This document shows positions 1 through 7,622 of a stretch of 64,000 nt of DNA, one piece after another. Location: positions 186,001 through 250,000 of the forward strand of contig NZ_PGET01000001.1 of NCBI RefSeq assembly GCF_002797975.1, read 5' to 3'. Origin of the DNA: [Clostridium] celerecrescens 18A (GTDB lineage Bacteria; Bacillota; Clostridia; Lachnospirales; Lachnospiraceae). The stretch's first letter is position 1; each line of letters opens with the position of its first letter. The notes under the pieces were generated by a model. That model was not told the origin of the DNA. It saw only the letters and a program-made list of their open reading frames with translations, and ran no database searches. A program made the position numbers and the translations under genes.

Positions 1-1
1 G

Positions 2-196
2 GGCTCACCGGCTGGCTGTGACTCCAGGCTGTGGAGGAATATAGCCGGTTGTCCAACCATACAGTTTGGACCTGGAAATCTGGAACAATGCCATTCCGTA
101 AATGAGTATATTAAGATAGAAGAATATCTTAAGGCAATTCATATTTATGCACAATTGATTTTAGAATGGGGAAAGGAAGACAGGACAGATGAATAA
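2..196 (+). CDS. C-terminal end of an M20-family peptidase (cut by window start)
   Basis: Only the last 64 codons lie in the window; the frame is open from base 2 to the TAA at 194-196. The fragment contains FGPGN followed by CHSVNE, the same layout as FGPGS...HKPNE near the end of the complete M20 enzyme at 946-2121. In M20 metallopeptidases the His of this motif is a metal ligand, so this is probably a second, upstream M20 peptidase/deacetylase. Its stop overlaps the next gene's start by 8 bases, which points to translational coupling in one operon. Substrate unknown; family call is from a short fragment. Confidence 0.7.
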   Translation, partial: GSPAGCDSRLWRNIAGCPTIQFGPGNLEQCHSVNEYIKIEEYLKAIHIYAQLILEWGKEDRTDE

Positions 197-935
197 GAAA
201 ATACTATTGGCAGGAGAATCCTGGATGAGTTATACTACACATGTAAAGGGGTTTGATTCTTTTTATACCTCTTCCTATGAGACAGGAGAAAAGTGGCTGA
301 AAAAGGCACTGGAGAAAGCTGGTTATGAGGTAACATTTCTTCCAAATCACCTGGCATCGGAAGAATTTCCATTTACCATGGAAGAATTAAAACAGTATGA
401 CGGGGTCATTTTGTCCGATATCGGAGCAAATACCCTGCTGCTTCCTGTGGCGACCTTTACACACAGCCGTAAAATGCCGGACCGTTGTAAACTGATCCGG
501 GATTATGTTCTGGATGGAGGTGCACTATTGATGATCGGGGGATATATGACATTTTCCGGCGTAGATGCAAAGGGAAAGTGGCATGATACCGCTGTCCAGG
601 AAGTTCTTCCTGTAGAGGTTTTGACTGTGGATGACAGAATGGAACACTGCGATGGTGCAAAGCCAGTTGTAGGAGATGTCCATGAAGCTATATCCGGACT
701 TCCATCGGATTGGCCGGAGGTATTGGGCTACAATAAAACAGTGGCAAAGCCGGAAGCAATTGTACCCGTTACCATAGAAAATGATCCGTTCCTGGCACTG
801 GGAGCCTATGGAAAAGGAAGGAGTGCAGCATTTACCACGGATTGCGCCCCTCACTGGGCTCCGCCTGAATTTTGTGAGTGGGAATATTACGATCAGCTTT
901 GGAAGGGGATCCTTGACTGGTTGACGAGAGAATAG
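189..935 (+). CDS. Putative glutamine-amidotransferase-like (class I GATase-like) protein
   Basis: A 248-residue soluble protein. The stretch YDGVILSDIGANTLLL (about residues 75-90) followed by LIRDYVLDGGALLMIGGY is characteristic of the putative glutamine amidotransferase family PF07090 (cytoplasmic, ThuA/GATase-like flavodoxin fold). The C-terminal part holds the family-like GRSAAFTTDCAPHWAPPEF. No clear nucleophilic-elbow Cys is visible, so glutamine hydrolysis should not be assumed. It lies between two M20 peptidases and is followed by a LacI regulator and a sugar kinase, suggesting a role in breakdown of an amide- or glycosyl-linked compound; that is inference. Start ATG at 189 overlaps the preceding stop. 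Confidence 0.65.
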   Translation: MNKKILLAGESWMSYTTHVKGFDSFYTSSYETGEKWLKKALEKAGYEVTFLPNHLASEEFPFTMEELKQYDGVILSDIGANTLLLPVATFTHSRKMPDRCKLIRDYVLDGGALLMIGGYMTFSGVDAKGKWHDTAVQEVLPVEVLTVDDRMEHCDGAKPVVGDVHEAISGLPSDWPEVLGYNKTVAKPEAIVPVTIENDPFLALGAYGKGRSAAFTTDCAPHWAPPEFCEWEYYDQLWKGILDWLTRE

Positions 936-945
936 AGGGCTTGGA

Positions 946-2121
946 ATGAAGAAGGAAGGCTGGGAAGAGGAAGCGGTACAGCTTTTAAAGGATTTGATGG
1001 GAATCAGGACAGTCAACGGAAAAGATGGAGAGAAACCGGCAGCAGAATATATCTGCCAATACTTAAATAACCGTGGAGTAAAAGCCTTTGTTCAGGATAT
1101 TGGAGAAGGAAGGGGAAACGTAATTGCCCTGCTTTCGGGAGATGATGCGGATAAGGGAATGATCTGGAATGGACATTTGGACACGGTGGACTATGGTCAG
1201 CTTGAGAGCTGGGACCGGCCGCCATGGGCCCCGGTGATACATAACGGTTTCCTCTTTGGACGGGGAGCCAGTGACATGAAGAGCGGACTGGCTGCCTTGG
1301 TATATGTTCTCGGTATGCTGGGGGAGGCTGGGAAGAAGCCGAAAACTTCTATCCAATTTCTGGGGACATGTGACGAAGAGCGGGGAGGGACAGGAGCAAA
1401 GGCCATTATTTCCAGCGGACATATGATGGAAGCATCGACGTTACTGATCGGAGAACCTACGGGCTGTACTGTGGGAATCGGACAAAAAGGCTGTATCTGG
1501 CTGGAATTGGAAGTAAGAGGTAAGACCAGCCACGGGGCATATCCGGAAGAAGGCTGCAATGCAGTCACCTGTGCATATGAAGCGGCCGAGCGCCTGGCAG
1601 ACTGGATCCGTGGACATGACCATCCGGTACTTGGAAACGCTACTGCCCAGGTTACGGAAATCCAGGGAGGGATACAACCAAACATGACACCGGATGTGTG
1701 CACTGTTTTAATGGATATCCGGACTGTGCCGGGACTTACTTATGAAAAGATTCTCTGCCGGCTGGATAAAGTATTTCAGGGTATCAGCCTGAAATCCGGA
1801 GGAATCCCCAGTCTGACTACCACAATTAAGAATCACAGAATAAGCATTGAAGCGGACAAGGCTTCCTGGGGAGTTTCCCAGCTGGTAAAGAGTATGGAGG
1901 CTGCCGGAATTAAGGAAGCCTATTCAGGAATTTCCTACTTTACGGATGCCTCCATACTGGCGGAAGGAAAAGAAGGGCTGACGACCGTCTTATTTGGACC
2001 AGGTTCGGCAGATATGGCGCACAAGCCCAATGAATGTGTACGCATCGCGGATTACCTTAAGGCAGTACGGGCGTTGACAAATATGGCATCAGCGAGGATT
2101 GAGGATGAGAGCGACAATTAA
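946..2121 (+). CDS. M20-family metallopeptidase / deacylase (ArgE-DapE-CPG2 group)
   Basis: A 391-residue cytosolic di-zinc hydrolase. Visible family residues are the metal-binding NGHLDTVD, the bridging Asp in GRGASDMKSG, the catalytic/metal Glu pair in CDEERGGTG, GEPTG, the dimerisation-domain His in KTSHGAYP, and the C-terminal metal ligand His in MAHKPNE. Length is normal. These enzymes cleave amide bonds of N-acyl amino acids or small peptides; the substrate cannot be read from sequence. It follows the GATase-like gene by 10 bases and its stop overlaps the LacI gene, so the cluster is probably one transcript. The upstream M20 fragment is a likely tandem paralogue. Confidence 0.85.
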   Translation: MKKEGWEEEAVQLLKDLMGIRTVNGKDGEKPAAEYICQYLNNRGVKAFVQDIGEGRGNVIALLSGDDADKGMIWNGHLDTVDYGQLESWDRPPWAPVIHNGFLFGRGASDMKSGLAALVYVLGMLGEAGKKPKTSIQFLGTCDEERGGTGAKAIISSGHMMEASTLLIGEPTGCTVGIGQKGCIWLELEVRGKTSHGAYPEEGCNAVTCAYEAAERLADWIRGHDHPVLGNATAQVTEIQGGIQPNMTPDVCTVLMDIRTVPGLTYEKILCRLDKVFQGISLKSGGIPSLTTTIKNHRISIEADKASWGVSQLVKSMEAAGIKEAYSGISYFTDASILAEGKEGLTTVLFGPGSADMAHKPNECVRIADYLKAVRALTNMASARIEDESDN

Positions 2122-3136
2122 GGACATAGCGAATGACACAGGTCTATCTGTGACGACGGTATCTCTGGTATTAAATGGGAAAGCCCATAAGATACCGGAG
2201 GATACAAAAAAACGGATTATGGAATCGGCACAGAAGCTTGACTATCGGCCGAATCAGCTGGCAGTCAGTCTGGTTAAAAAGAGAAGTAAAACCATAGGTC
2301 TTATTATTCCTGATATCGGAAATATATTTTACGCCAATATGGTAAAAGGAATTGAAGAGTGCTGCAGGGAGTATGGCAGAACACTGGTCTTGTGCAACAC
2401 CAATGATCTCCATAAGAGGGACATGGAATATATCCATTTTCTGGCTGACCAGGGGGTAGACGGAATCATCTATGTCATGTCCAGAGAAAGTGATGAGACA
2501 GCCGGTAAAGAATCGGTTCGCTTATTGGAACAGCTGCAGCTGCCGTTTGTGCTTCTGGACCGCTTTCTTACGGATGTGGACTGTGCAGAAATTATTCTGG
2601 ATCATGAAATGGGAGGGTATCTGGCAGCGAGACATCTGGCAGAGCTTGGCCATAAGAAGATCGCCTGTGTAACAGGACCTGCAAATTTGGCGGATTCAGA
2701 AAGAAGATTGAAAGGATATGCACGCGCCCTGCAGGAATTTCATATTCCTTTTGATGAAAGGCTGGTTTATGAAGGTGATTATACCATGGAATGCGGGGAG
2801 CGTGCGGTGGCAGCGCTGATGCAGTTTGGATATACGGCGGTATTTGCCTGCAATGACCTATCAGCCTTTGGAGTGTGCAGACAGCTGTCACAATATAATA
2901 AGAAAGTACCTGTAGATATATCAGTGGTAGGATATGATGATGTATTGTATGCGGAAATGATGGCGGTTCCTCTTACAACGGTCAGACAGCCTGTATATGA
3001 GATGGGAGTGGAGTCAGTCAAACGGCTGATTTCCCTGATAAAGAAGAAAAAAGTAGAAAAAAGCCAGGCGGTATTTGAACCGAAATTGATTATAAGAAGC
3101 AGTACAATGAGAATTGGACAGGAGTACAATCTATGA
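2105..3136 (+). CDS. LacI-family transcriptional regulator
   Basis: About 343 residues. N-terminal LacI helix-turn-helix (TIKDIANDTGLSVTTVSLVLNG) with the hinge region RPNQLAVSLVKKRSKTIGLIIPDI, then a periplasmic-binding-protein-like sensor domain ending around PLTTVRQPVYEMG. The frame is also open from a TTG at 2099, but the ATG at 2105 is preferred. It overlaps the end of the M20 gene (stop 2119-2121) and its own stop overlaps the kinase start as ATGA. Embedded position suggests a local regulator of this operon that responds to a small sugar-like ligand; the ligand is unknown. Confidence 0.85.
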   Translation: MRATIKDIANDTGLSVTTVSLVLNGKAHKIPEDTKKRIMESAQKLDYRPNQLAVSLVKKRSKTIGLIIPDIGNIFYANMVKGIEECCREYGRTLVLCNTNDLHKRDMEYIHFLADQGVDGIIYVMSRESDETAGKESVRLLEQLQLPFVLLDRFLTDVDCAEIILDHEMGGYLAARHLAELGHKKIACVTGPANLADSERRLKGYARALQEFHIPFDERLVYEGDYTMECGERAVAALMQFGYTAVFACNDLSAFGVCRQLSQYNKKVPVDISVVGYDDVLYAEMMAVPLTTVRQPVYEMGVESVKRLISLIKKKKVEKSQAVFEPKLIIRSSTMRIGQEYNL

Positions 3137-4017
3137 AAATATTGAATTTTGGTTCTTTGAATATTGATTATGTTTACCAGGTGGATCATTTTGTCAGAGA
3201 GGGAGAAACCATATCCTCTGATTCTTTGGAGATATTTTGCGGTGGAAAAGGCCTCAACCAGTCTCTGGCACTGAGCAAAAGCGGCGTCAAAGTCTGGCAT
3301 GCAGGTGCGGTCGGGGAACTGGACGGTGAAATATTGACCCAGCAGCTGGAGCAGTTCGGCATAGATACAAGAAATATTAAGCGGGTAAAAAATAAGACAG
3401 GTCATGCCATAATACAAAAGAATCAAGAAGGGCAAAATGGCATCCTTTTATATGGCGGAGCGAATCAGGAAATAACAAAGGATCAGGTGGACCATGTTTT
3501 AAATGAGTTTGGGGAAGGGGATTTTCTCATTCTTCAAAACGAAATCAACGAAGTTGGATATATTATGGAGCAGGCATATGGGAAAGGCATGAGGATCGTT
3601 TTGAATCCTTCCCCCATGAACCGCAAAGTATGGAGTTACCCCCTTCATTATGTGGAGTTTTTTATATTGAATGAGATTGAAGCCGGGGATATCTGTCAAA
3701 AATCCGGAAGCAGCAGAGAACTCCTGGGTCAGCTGGCTGAAAAATTCCCGGACGCAAAGATTCTTTTGACATTGGGACAAGATGGTTCTTTATACAAAGA
3801 CGGCGATCAGGTGTTTGAGCAGGAAATCTATCAGGTACAGGTGGTTGATACAACAGGGGCCGGGGATACCTTTACCGGCTATTTTATAGGCGGACTTGCT
3901 CTGGGAGAAACTCCCGGACAGGCTTTGGATCATGCGGCAAAGGCAGCTTCCATTGCGGTATCCAGAGCTGGTGCTGCACCTTCGATACCCACGAGGGATG
4001 AAGTTTTAAATGGATAA
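3133..4017 (+). CDS. PfkB-family carbohydrate kinase (ribokinase-like)
   Basis: 294 residues. PfkB signatures are both present: the N-terminal GGKGLNQSLALSKSG and the C-terminal nucleotide/anion-hole motif DTTGAGDTFTGYF, whose Asp is the catalytic base in the family. Length is that of ribokinase. It would phosphorylate a sugar or nucleoside in the cytosol. It is the last gene of the M20/GATase/LacI operon (ATGA overlap with the regulator) and is followed by a hairpin terminator. Linkage of a ribokinase-like enzyme to amide hydrolases suggests that the operon degrades a glycosylated or ribosylated compound; this is inference. Confidence 0.85.
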   Translation: MKILNFGSLNIDYVYQVDHFVREGETISSDSLEIFCGGKGLNQSLALSKSGVKVWHAGAVGELDGEILTQQLEQFGIDTRNIKRVKNKTGHAIIQKNQEGQNGILLYGGANQEITKDQVDHVLNEFGEGDFLILQNEINEVGYIMEQAYGKGMRIVLNPSPMNRKVWSYPLHYVEFFILNEIEAGDICQKSGSSRELLGQLAEKFPDAKILLTLGQDGSLYKDGDQVFEQEIYQVQVVDTTGAGDTFTGYFIGGLALGETPGQALDHAAKAASIAVSRAGAAPSIPTRDEVLNG

Positions 4018-4030
4018 AAGCAAAACACAA

Positions 4031-4074
4031 AAAAGGAAGCGCCCGGGAGATTGGATCCCAGGGCTTTCTTTTTA
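4031..4074 (+). terminator. Intrinsic terminator of the M20-LacI-PfkB operon
   Basis: GGAAGCGCCCGGGA and TCCCAGGGCTTTC form an imperfect GC-rich hairpin directly followed by a run of T. It sits 14 bases after the kinase stop. Confidence 0.7.
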
Positions 4075-4202
4075 GTGCGCCCATCGCAAAAAAAGCCCTG
4101 TTCGGCCCGGTTACTACCGAGATTCCTGCCAGTGTGTTCCAGCTTCATCCCAATTATACGGTTATCATGGACGAAGAGGCCGCATCTTTGCTGGATTATT
4201 AA
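4074..4202 (+). pseudogene. Remnant of a glucosamine-6-phosphate deaminase (nagB-like) 3' end
   Basis: The frame 4074-4202 ends in TAA and includes ALFGPVTTEIPASVFQLH and PNYTVIMDEEAASLLDY. This closely resembles the C-terminus of NagB-family glucosamine-6-phosphate deaminases (GPVTEEVPAS..LQLHPN.TVI.DEEAAS). No start, RBS or upstream NagB coding sequence exists; the remnant abuts the terminator. It is therefore a decayed or deletion-derived fragment of about 40 codons. The family resemblance is by recognition of the motif only. Confidence 0.6.
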
Positions 4203-4562
4203 ACCAGAGGAAAAGCAGAATGAATCAGATTTAACTGATTACAGGCTTTGTTACAATAAAAGCTAGTGCTCATCAGCACTGGGACGAATGTTATTCGAAT
4301 TAATATTTTTGCCGGAGCTTTCGGAAGGTGTTCTGAAGACTCCGGCGATTGTATGTAATAAGTAACAAGGCGATTAAAGGGGAGGTCTGGCTGCAGAGAA
4401 GAAAGTTTGAGCTGAGCAGTGCACGCCTACTTACTTTTCACAATGAAATGATATATAATATGAATAAAGACTGTCATGCTTTTTTCTACTTGTATGTTAT
4501 ATAGATATAAGCCTATGAACTATAAACATAAAACTGCAAAAAGCATATTAGGGGGCGAAAGC
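4203..4562. other. Intergenic stretch with one hairpin (4311-4346), no gene recognised
   Basis: No convincing coding region. GCCGGAG (4311-4317) pairs with CTCCGGC (4340-4346), with further pairing inside; no U-run follows. The right half becomes AT-rich and leads into the orphan gene at 4563. The whole region 4074-4960 looks like a remodelled junction between the kinase operon and the ECF gene. Confidence 0.4.
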
Positions 4563-4955
4563 TTGAAGGTATATAAAAAGAGGCTGGTTGGAATTCTTGT
4601 TTTAATATTTATATGTATAATTGGAAATTTTCTTGTTCGAATAATACTCCTATATTCAGTGAAAGAATCTCCAATTTTGCAAGGAACTTACTCATGTGAT
4701 AAGCTTCCCTTTGCATCAATGGTATTTGATCTGGATGATAACAACACATTTTATTATTATAATTATGATGAAATGAGCAAAGGGACTTATTCTAAGGGAA
4801 CAGATAGTGAACATTTTATCAATAGTTCTAAGTTTCAAAATACTAAAATACTATATGATGGAGAAAAACAGACATTTATAATTAAGATAGATGGAGAAAC
4901 CTACTTATTCAAACAGTTTGACCGATTACCAATTATTCATCTTGAATCAGAATGA
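4563..4955 (+). CDS. Small membrane-anchored hypothetical protein
   Basis: Unrecognised, about 130 residues if translation starts at TTG 4563, chosen because AGGGGGCGAAAGC just upstream is a good ribosome binding site; the frame is open from 4476 but without an RBS. The N-terminus is KVYKKRLV followed by one hydrophobic helix (about residues 8-30). The rest is a polar Tyr/Asp/Ser-rich extracytoplasmic domain with GTYSCDKLP and a repeated GTYSKGT element, resembling a small beta-rich exported domain. The gene is much more AT-rich than its neighbours and lies beside a gene remnant, consistent with acquisition. No function proposed. Confidence 0.5.
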   Translation: MKVYKKRLVGILVLIFICIIGNFLVRIILLYSVKESPILQGTYSCDKLPFASMVFDLDDNNTFYYYNYDEMSKGTYSKGTDSEHFINSSKFQNTKILYDGEKQTFIIKIDGETYLFKQFDRLPIIHLESE

Positions 4956-5118
4956 AAACTTCACAAAATGTAACTTTTAAATATCTTATTCCAAACAAAT
5001 CTAAGATATACGACATAACTCTGGAAGTCCGGGAAGTGATGAGCGAAAGGGTTGGATATTTAAGTTAAATGTAAAAAAAGGAAGCCCCAGTAGATCGAAT
5101 CCAGGACCTCCTTTTCTG

Positions 5119-5658
5119 TTACGAAGCTGTCTCTCTATTCAGTTCCCGGATCTCACGCACACGCAAAAGAATAGGAAGTAAAACCCCGGCTGCAATCAAA
5201 CTGAATAAATTCTGTACCAGATTGAACGGAACATTGGAAATGGCAGCCGGCCAGCTATATACTGCAAGTTCAAATATGAAGTACCCGCCTGTGACTACTG
5301 CGCTGCTAAACACTCCGGCGGTTAAAAAGGGCAGTACCCGAAAGCCGCCCGCCGGTCCCCGGGAAGGCAGATGTTTATACAAATATCCCCCTGAAAATGC
5401 CGCCAATGCCTTAATGACCAGAGTAGCCGGTGCATAAAAGGCGTAACCAGACAGCAAATCCGCCATCATAGAGCCTATCCCTCCTGCGGCCGCACCTGCC
5501 ATAGGTCCTAAGAGCAAACCGCTTAGCAATACCATTCCGTCTCCCAGATGAATATAACCGCTGAATGCAGATGGTATATGTATTACCATAGTAGCTGCAG
5601 TGGTAAGAGCTGCCATCAAAGCACTGAAAACTATTTTTTTTGTTCTGTTATTATTCAT
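5119..5658 (-). CDS. ECF transporter S component (vitamin/precursor uptake)
   Basis: A 179-residue protein with about six membrane helices. The segment GYIHLGDGMVLLSGLLLG then GPMAGAAAGGIGSMMADLL and YAPATLVIKALAAF is typical of the small substrate-binding S subunits of energy-coupling factor transporters (PF07155-like; HmpT/PanT-type members). It would pair with an EcfAAT module encoded elsewhere. RBS GAGGAGAA lies just upstream of the ATG at 5658. Substrate is uncertain; proximity to thiT and folate genes suggests a vitamin or precursor. Confidence 0.75.
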   Translation of the reverse strand: MNNNRTKKIVFSALMAALTTAATMVIHIPSAFSGYIHLGDGMVLLSGLLLGPMAGAAAGGIGSMMADLLSGYAFYAPATLVIKALAAFSGGYLYKHLPSRGPAGGFRVLPFLTAGVFSSAVVTGGYFIFELAVYSWPAAISNVPFNLVQNLFSLIAAGVLLPILLRVREIRELNRETAS

Positions 5659-5714
5659 GTATTCTCCTCTCTAGCAGGTCATTTTTTTATTTTTATTTAA
5701 ATCTATCATATAAA

Positions 5715-5768
5715 AAAACTGGCATTTTATAAATATCCAATTTGGATAAAATTATACATACCAGTTTT
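5715..5768. promoter_or_regulatory. Nested inverted repeat upstream of the ECF S-component gene
   Basis: AAAACTGG at 5715-5722 is matched by CCAGTTTT at 5761-5768. Near the centre lies the perfect palindrome ATCCAATTTGGAT. The element sits about 60-110 bases upstream of the minus-strand ECF gene in AT-rich DNA. It could be an operator or a hairpin; no terminator-like U-run follows on the minus strand. Confidence 0.4.
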
Positions 5769-5991
5769 GCCGCGGCAGCCTTTAAATGCTTAATCGAAGA
5801 AGATGTCACTTATAGCGAAAAAAGACATTTTTGGAATAGCGGGATATTTTTTTAACTAAAATCAAATTACCACGTGGATAATAAAATAAAGGAATCGATC
5901 AGAATGGAAAAGGAGAACTGGGTATTGGCATGCGCGGTCTATATGAAATCCGCAGTGGAAAGAGGATCAATCATAGCATTGACTGTTTCAC

Positions 5992-6020
5992 TTGACAAGT
6001 TAAACTTGTTTTTTTATAGA
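5992..6020 (+). promoter_or_regulatory. SigA-type promoter with overlapping palindrome, for fchA-folD
   Basis: TTGACA (5992-5997), a 17-base spacer and TATAGA (6015-6020). The spacer and -35 contain the palindrome ACAAGT-TAA-ACTTGT (5995-6009), a plausible repressor site. The start of transcription would lie about 50 bases before the fchA ATG at 6075. The rest of 5769-5991 holds nothing recognised. Confidence 0.55.
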
Positions 6021-6074
6021 AAGCCTTATATAATAATGGAAAATAAAATGCGGTTGGAAAGGCGGATCAATGTT

Positions 6075-6704
6075 ATGATACAGGACTTTACAATTCACAC
6101 ATTCCTTGAAAAATTATCCTCAAAAAGCCCAACGCCGGGCGGTGGCGGAGCAGCAGGTCTTGGCGGCGCCGTAGGAGCGGCTTTGGGAGAGATGGTGGTA
6201 AACTTAACTCTTGGCAAAAAGCGGTATGCCGATGTGGAAGAAGAAATGCAGTCGATCCTTGAAAAGCTGGAAGCTTTAAAACGCGAATTTTTAAGGCTTG
6301 CAGATGAAGACGAAGTTGTATTTGTTCCATTGGCGGCTGCATACTGCCTTCCCTCTGGTACGGAGGAAGAAAAACTTCATAAGACTGAAATCTTAGAAAC
6401 CCACCTTCTTGCCGCCTCTCTGGTTCCTCTCATGGTCATGGAGCGTTCCATGGAAACTCTTGATATCCTGGAATTTCTGGCAGAGAAGGGAAGCCGCCTT
6501 GCTGTCAGTGACGTAGGCGTGGGAGTCCAGTTTATCCGTTCCGCACTGCTGGGAGCCAAGATGAATGTTTCCATCAATACAAAATCCATGAAGGAGCGGG
6601 AAAAGGCCGGACAGCTTCAGAGTCAGGCGGAACATCTGGCTGAAGAAGGAATCAGAAAGGCAGATGCCATCTATGCGAAGGTAGAAGCTGCGTTAAAGGC
6701 TTAA
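6075..6704 (+). CDS. fchA: Methenyltetrahydrofolate cyclohydrolase (FTCD-C/FchA family)
   Basis: 209 residues from ATG 6075, chosen because the family starts near here and AAAGGCGG lies upstream; the frame is open further 5' but covers the promoter. The N-terminal TFLEKLSSKSPTPGGGGAAG is the signature of the formiminotransferase-cyclodeaminase C-terminal family (PF04961), as is the helical body with GKKRYADVEEEM. Stand-alone members in Clostridia are FchA, which interconverts 5,10-methenyl-THF and 10-formyl-THF. The folD gene follows after 17 bases, so the pair supplies adjacent steps of the one-carbon folate pathway. See finding on FolD for why a separate cyclohydrolase may be required. Confidence 0.85.
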   Translation: MIQDFTIHTFLEKLSSKSPTPGGGGAAGLGGAVGAALGEMVVNLTLGKKRYADVEEEMQSILEKLEALKREFLRLADEDEVVFVPLAAAYCLPSGTEEEKLHKTEILETHLLAASLVPLMVMERSMETLDILEFLAEKGSRLAVSDVGVGVQFIRSALLGAKMNVSINTKSMKEREKAGQLQSQAEHLAEEGIRKADAIYAKVEAALKA

Positions 6705-6721
6705 TAAGGAGGAAAACAGAC

Positions 6722-7558
6722 GTGATAACCTTAAAGGGTGCAGCCGTATCTGCAAAAATCAAGGAACAGGTAGAAACGCTTTTGAATGATTTAAAGGGAA
6801 AAACCCCGAAGCTTGCCATTGTGCGGGTAGGAGAACGGCCTGATGACTTATCCTACGAACGGGGAGCTTTAAAGAAGATGGAAAGCTTCGGTCTGATGGG
6901 GGAAAGCTTTGCATTTTCCCAGGACATCACTGATGAAGCATTTAAGGAAGAATTTGCAAAGATCAATGATAACCCGGACATCGATGGCATCCTTCTCCTT
7001 CGCCCTCTGCCAAAGCAGATAAAGGAAAAGGATATTGAACATATGATTGACCCGGGAAAAGATTTGGATGGCATATCCCCGGAAAATATCGCCAGGGTAT
7101 TTGCCGGGGACGATACAGGATTTGCTCCCTGTACGGCAGAAGCGGTGGTGGAAGTCTTAAAAGCCAATGATATTTCCCTGACAGGAAAAAGAGTAGCCAT
7201 CGTGGGCAGAAGTATGGTAGTTGGCCGCCCCTTATCCATGCTGTTGCTGAAGGAGAACGCTACGGTTACCATCTGCCACACCCGCACGGAGGATTTAAAG
7301 GAGACCTGTAAAAATGCTCAGATCCTTGTGGCTGCTGCCGGACGTGCAAGGATGGTGGATGCATCTTATGTAGGTAAGGATGCCATAGTGGTTGATGTGG
7401 GAATCAATGTGGACGAAGACGGAAAGCTTTGCGGAGATGTGGATTTTGATTCTTTAGAAGGAACAGCTTCCATGGCAACTCCTGTACCAGGAGGTGTAGG
7501 AGCGGTGACAACGGCCGTACTGGCCAGGCATCTGGTTTTGGCTGCCCTTAAAAGATAA
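6722..7558 (+). CDS. folD: FolD-type methylenetetrahydrofolate dehydrogenase, cyclohydrolase residues apparently lost
   Basis: 278 residues, GTG start at 6722 behind GGAGGAAAA. Rossmann half is normal: GRSMVVGRPLSMLLL and the C-terminal ATPVPGGVGAVTTAVL. In the catalytic half the family pattern YxxxK is here YERGA, so the essential Lys (Lys56 in E. coli numbering) aligns with Ala49. The usual V-Q-L-P-L-P is LLRPLP, so the partner Gln aligns with Leu93. The Asp pair survives as KDLDG. In characterised FolD/MTHFD enzymes this Lys is needed for the cyclohydrolase half-reaction while the dehydrogenase can persist. A dehydrogenase-only role beside FchA is therefore inferred. Confidence 0.88.
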   Translation: MITLKGAAVSAKIKEQVETLLNDLKGKTPKLAIVRVGERPDDLSYERGALKKMESFGLMGESFAFSQDITDEAFKEEFAKINDNPDIDGILLLRPLPKQIKEKDIEHMIDPGKDLDGISPENIARVFAGDDTGFAPCTAEAVVEVLKANDISLTGKRVAIVGRSMVVGRPLSMLLLKENATVTICHTRTEDLKETCKNAQILVAAAGRARMVDASYVGKDAIVVDVGINVDEDGKLCGDVDFDSLEGTASMATPVPGGVGAVTTAVLARHLVLAALKR

Positions 7559-7580
7559 ATCATTTTTTGCGTAAAAAAGT

Positions 7581-7622
7581 AAAACAGAGACACTGCAGAA
7601 AAGCAGTGCCTCTGTTTTTTAT
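7581..7622. terminator. Bidirectional intrinsic terminator between folD and thiT
   Basis: AAACAGAGACACTGC and GCAGTGCCTCTGTTT form a long stem with an AGAAAA loop; T-runs on both sides allow it to serve folD (+) and thiT (-). Confidence 0.85.

Noticed and set aside
4311-4346. Hairpin as terminator or riboswitch
   Set aside because: Stem is real, but there is no U-run and no known aptamer consensus.
5874-6074. In-frame N-terminal extension of fchA
   Set aside because: It covers the promoter hexamers at 5992-6020 and lacks family similarity; the conserved part begins at ATG 6075.
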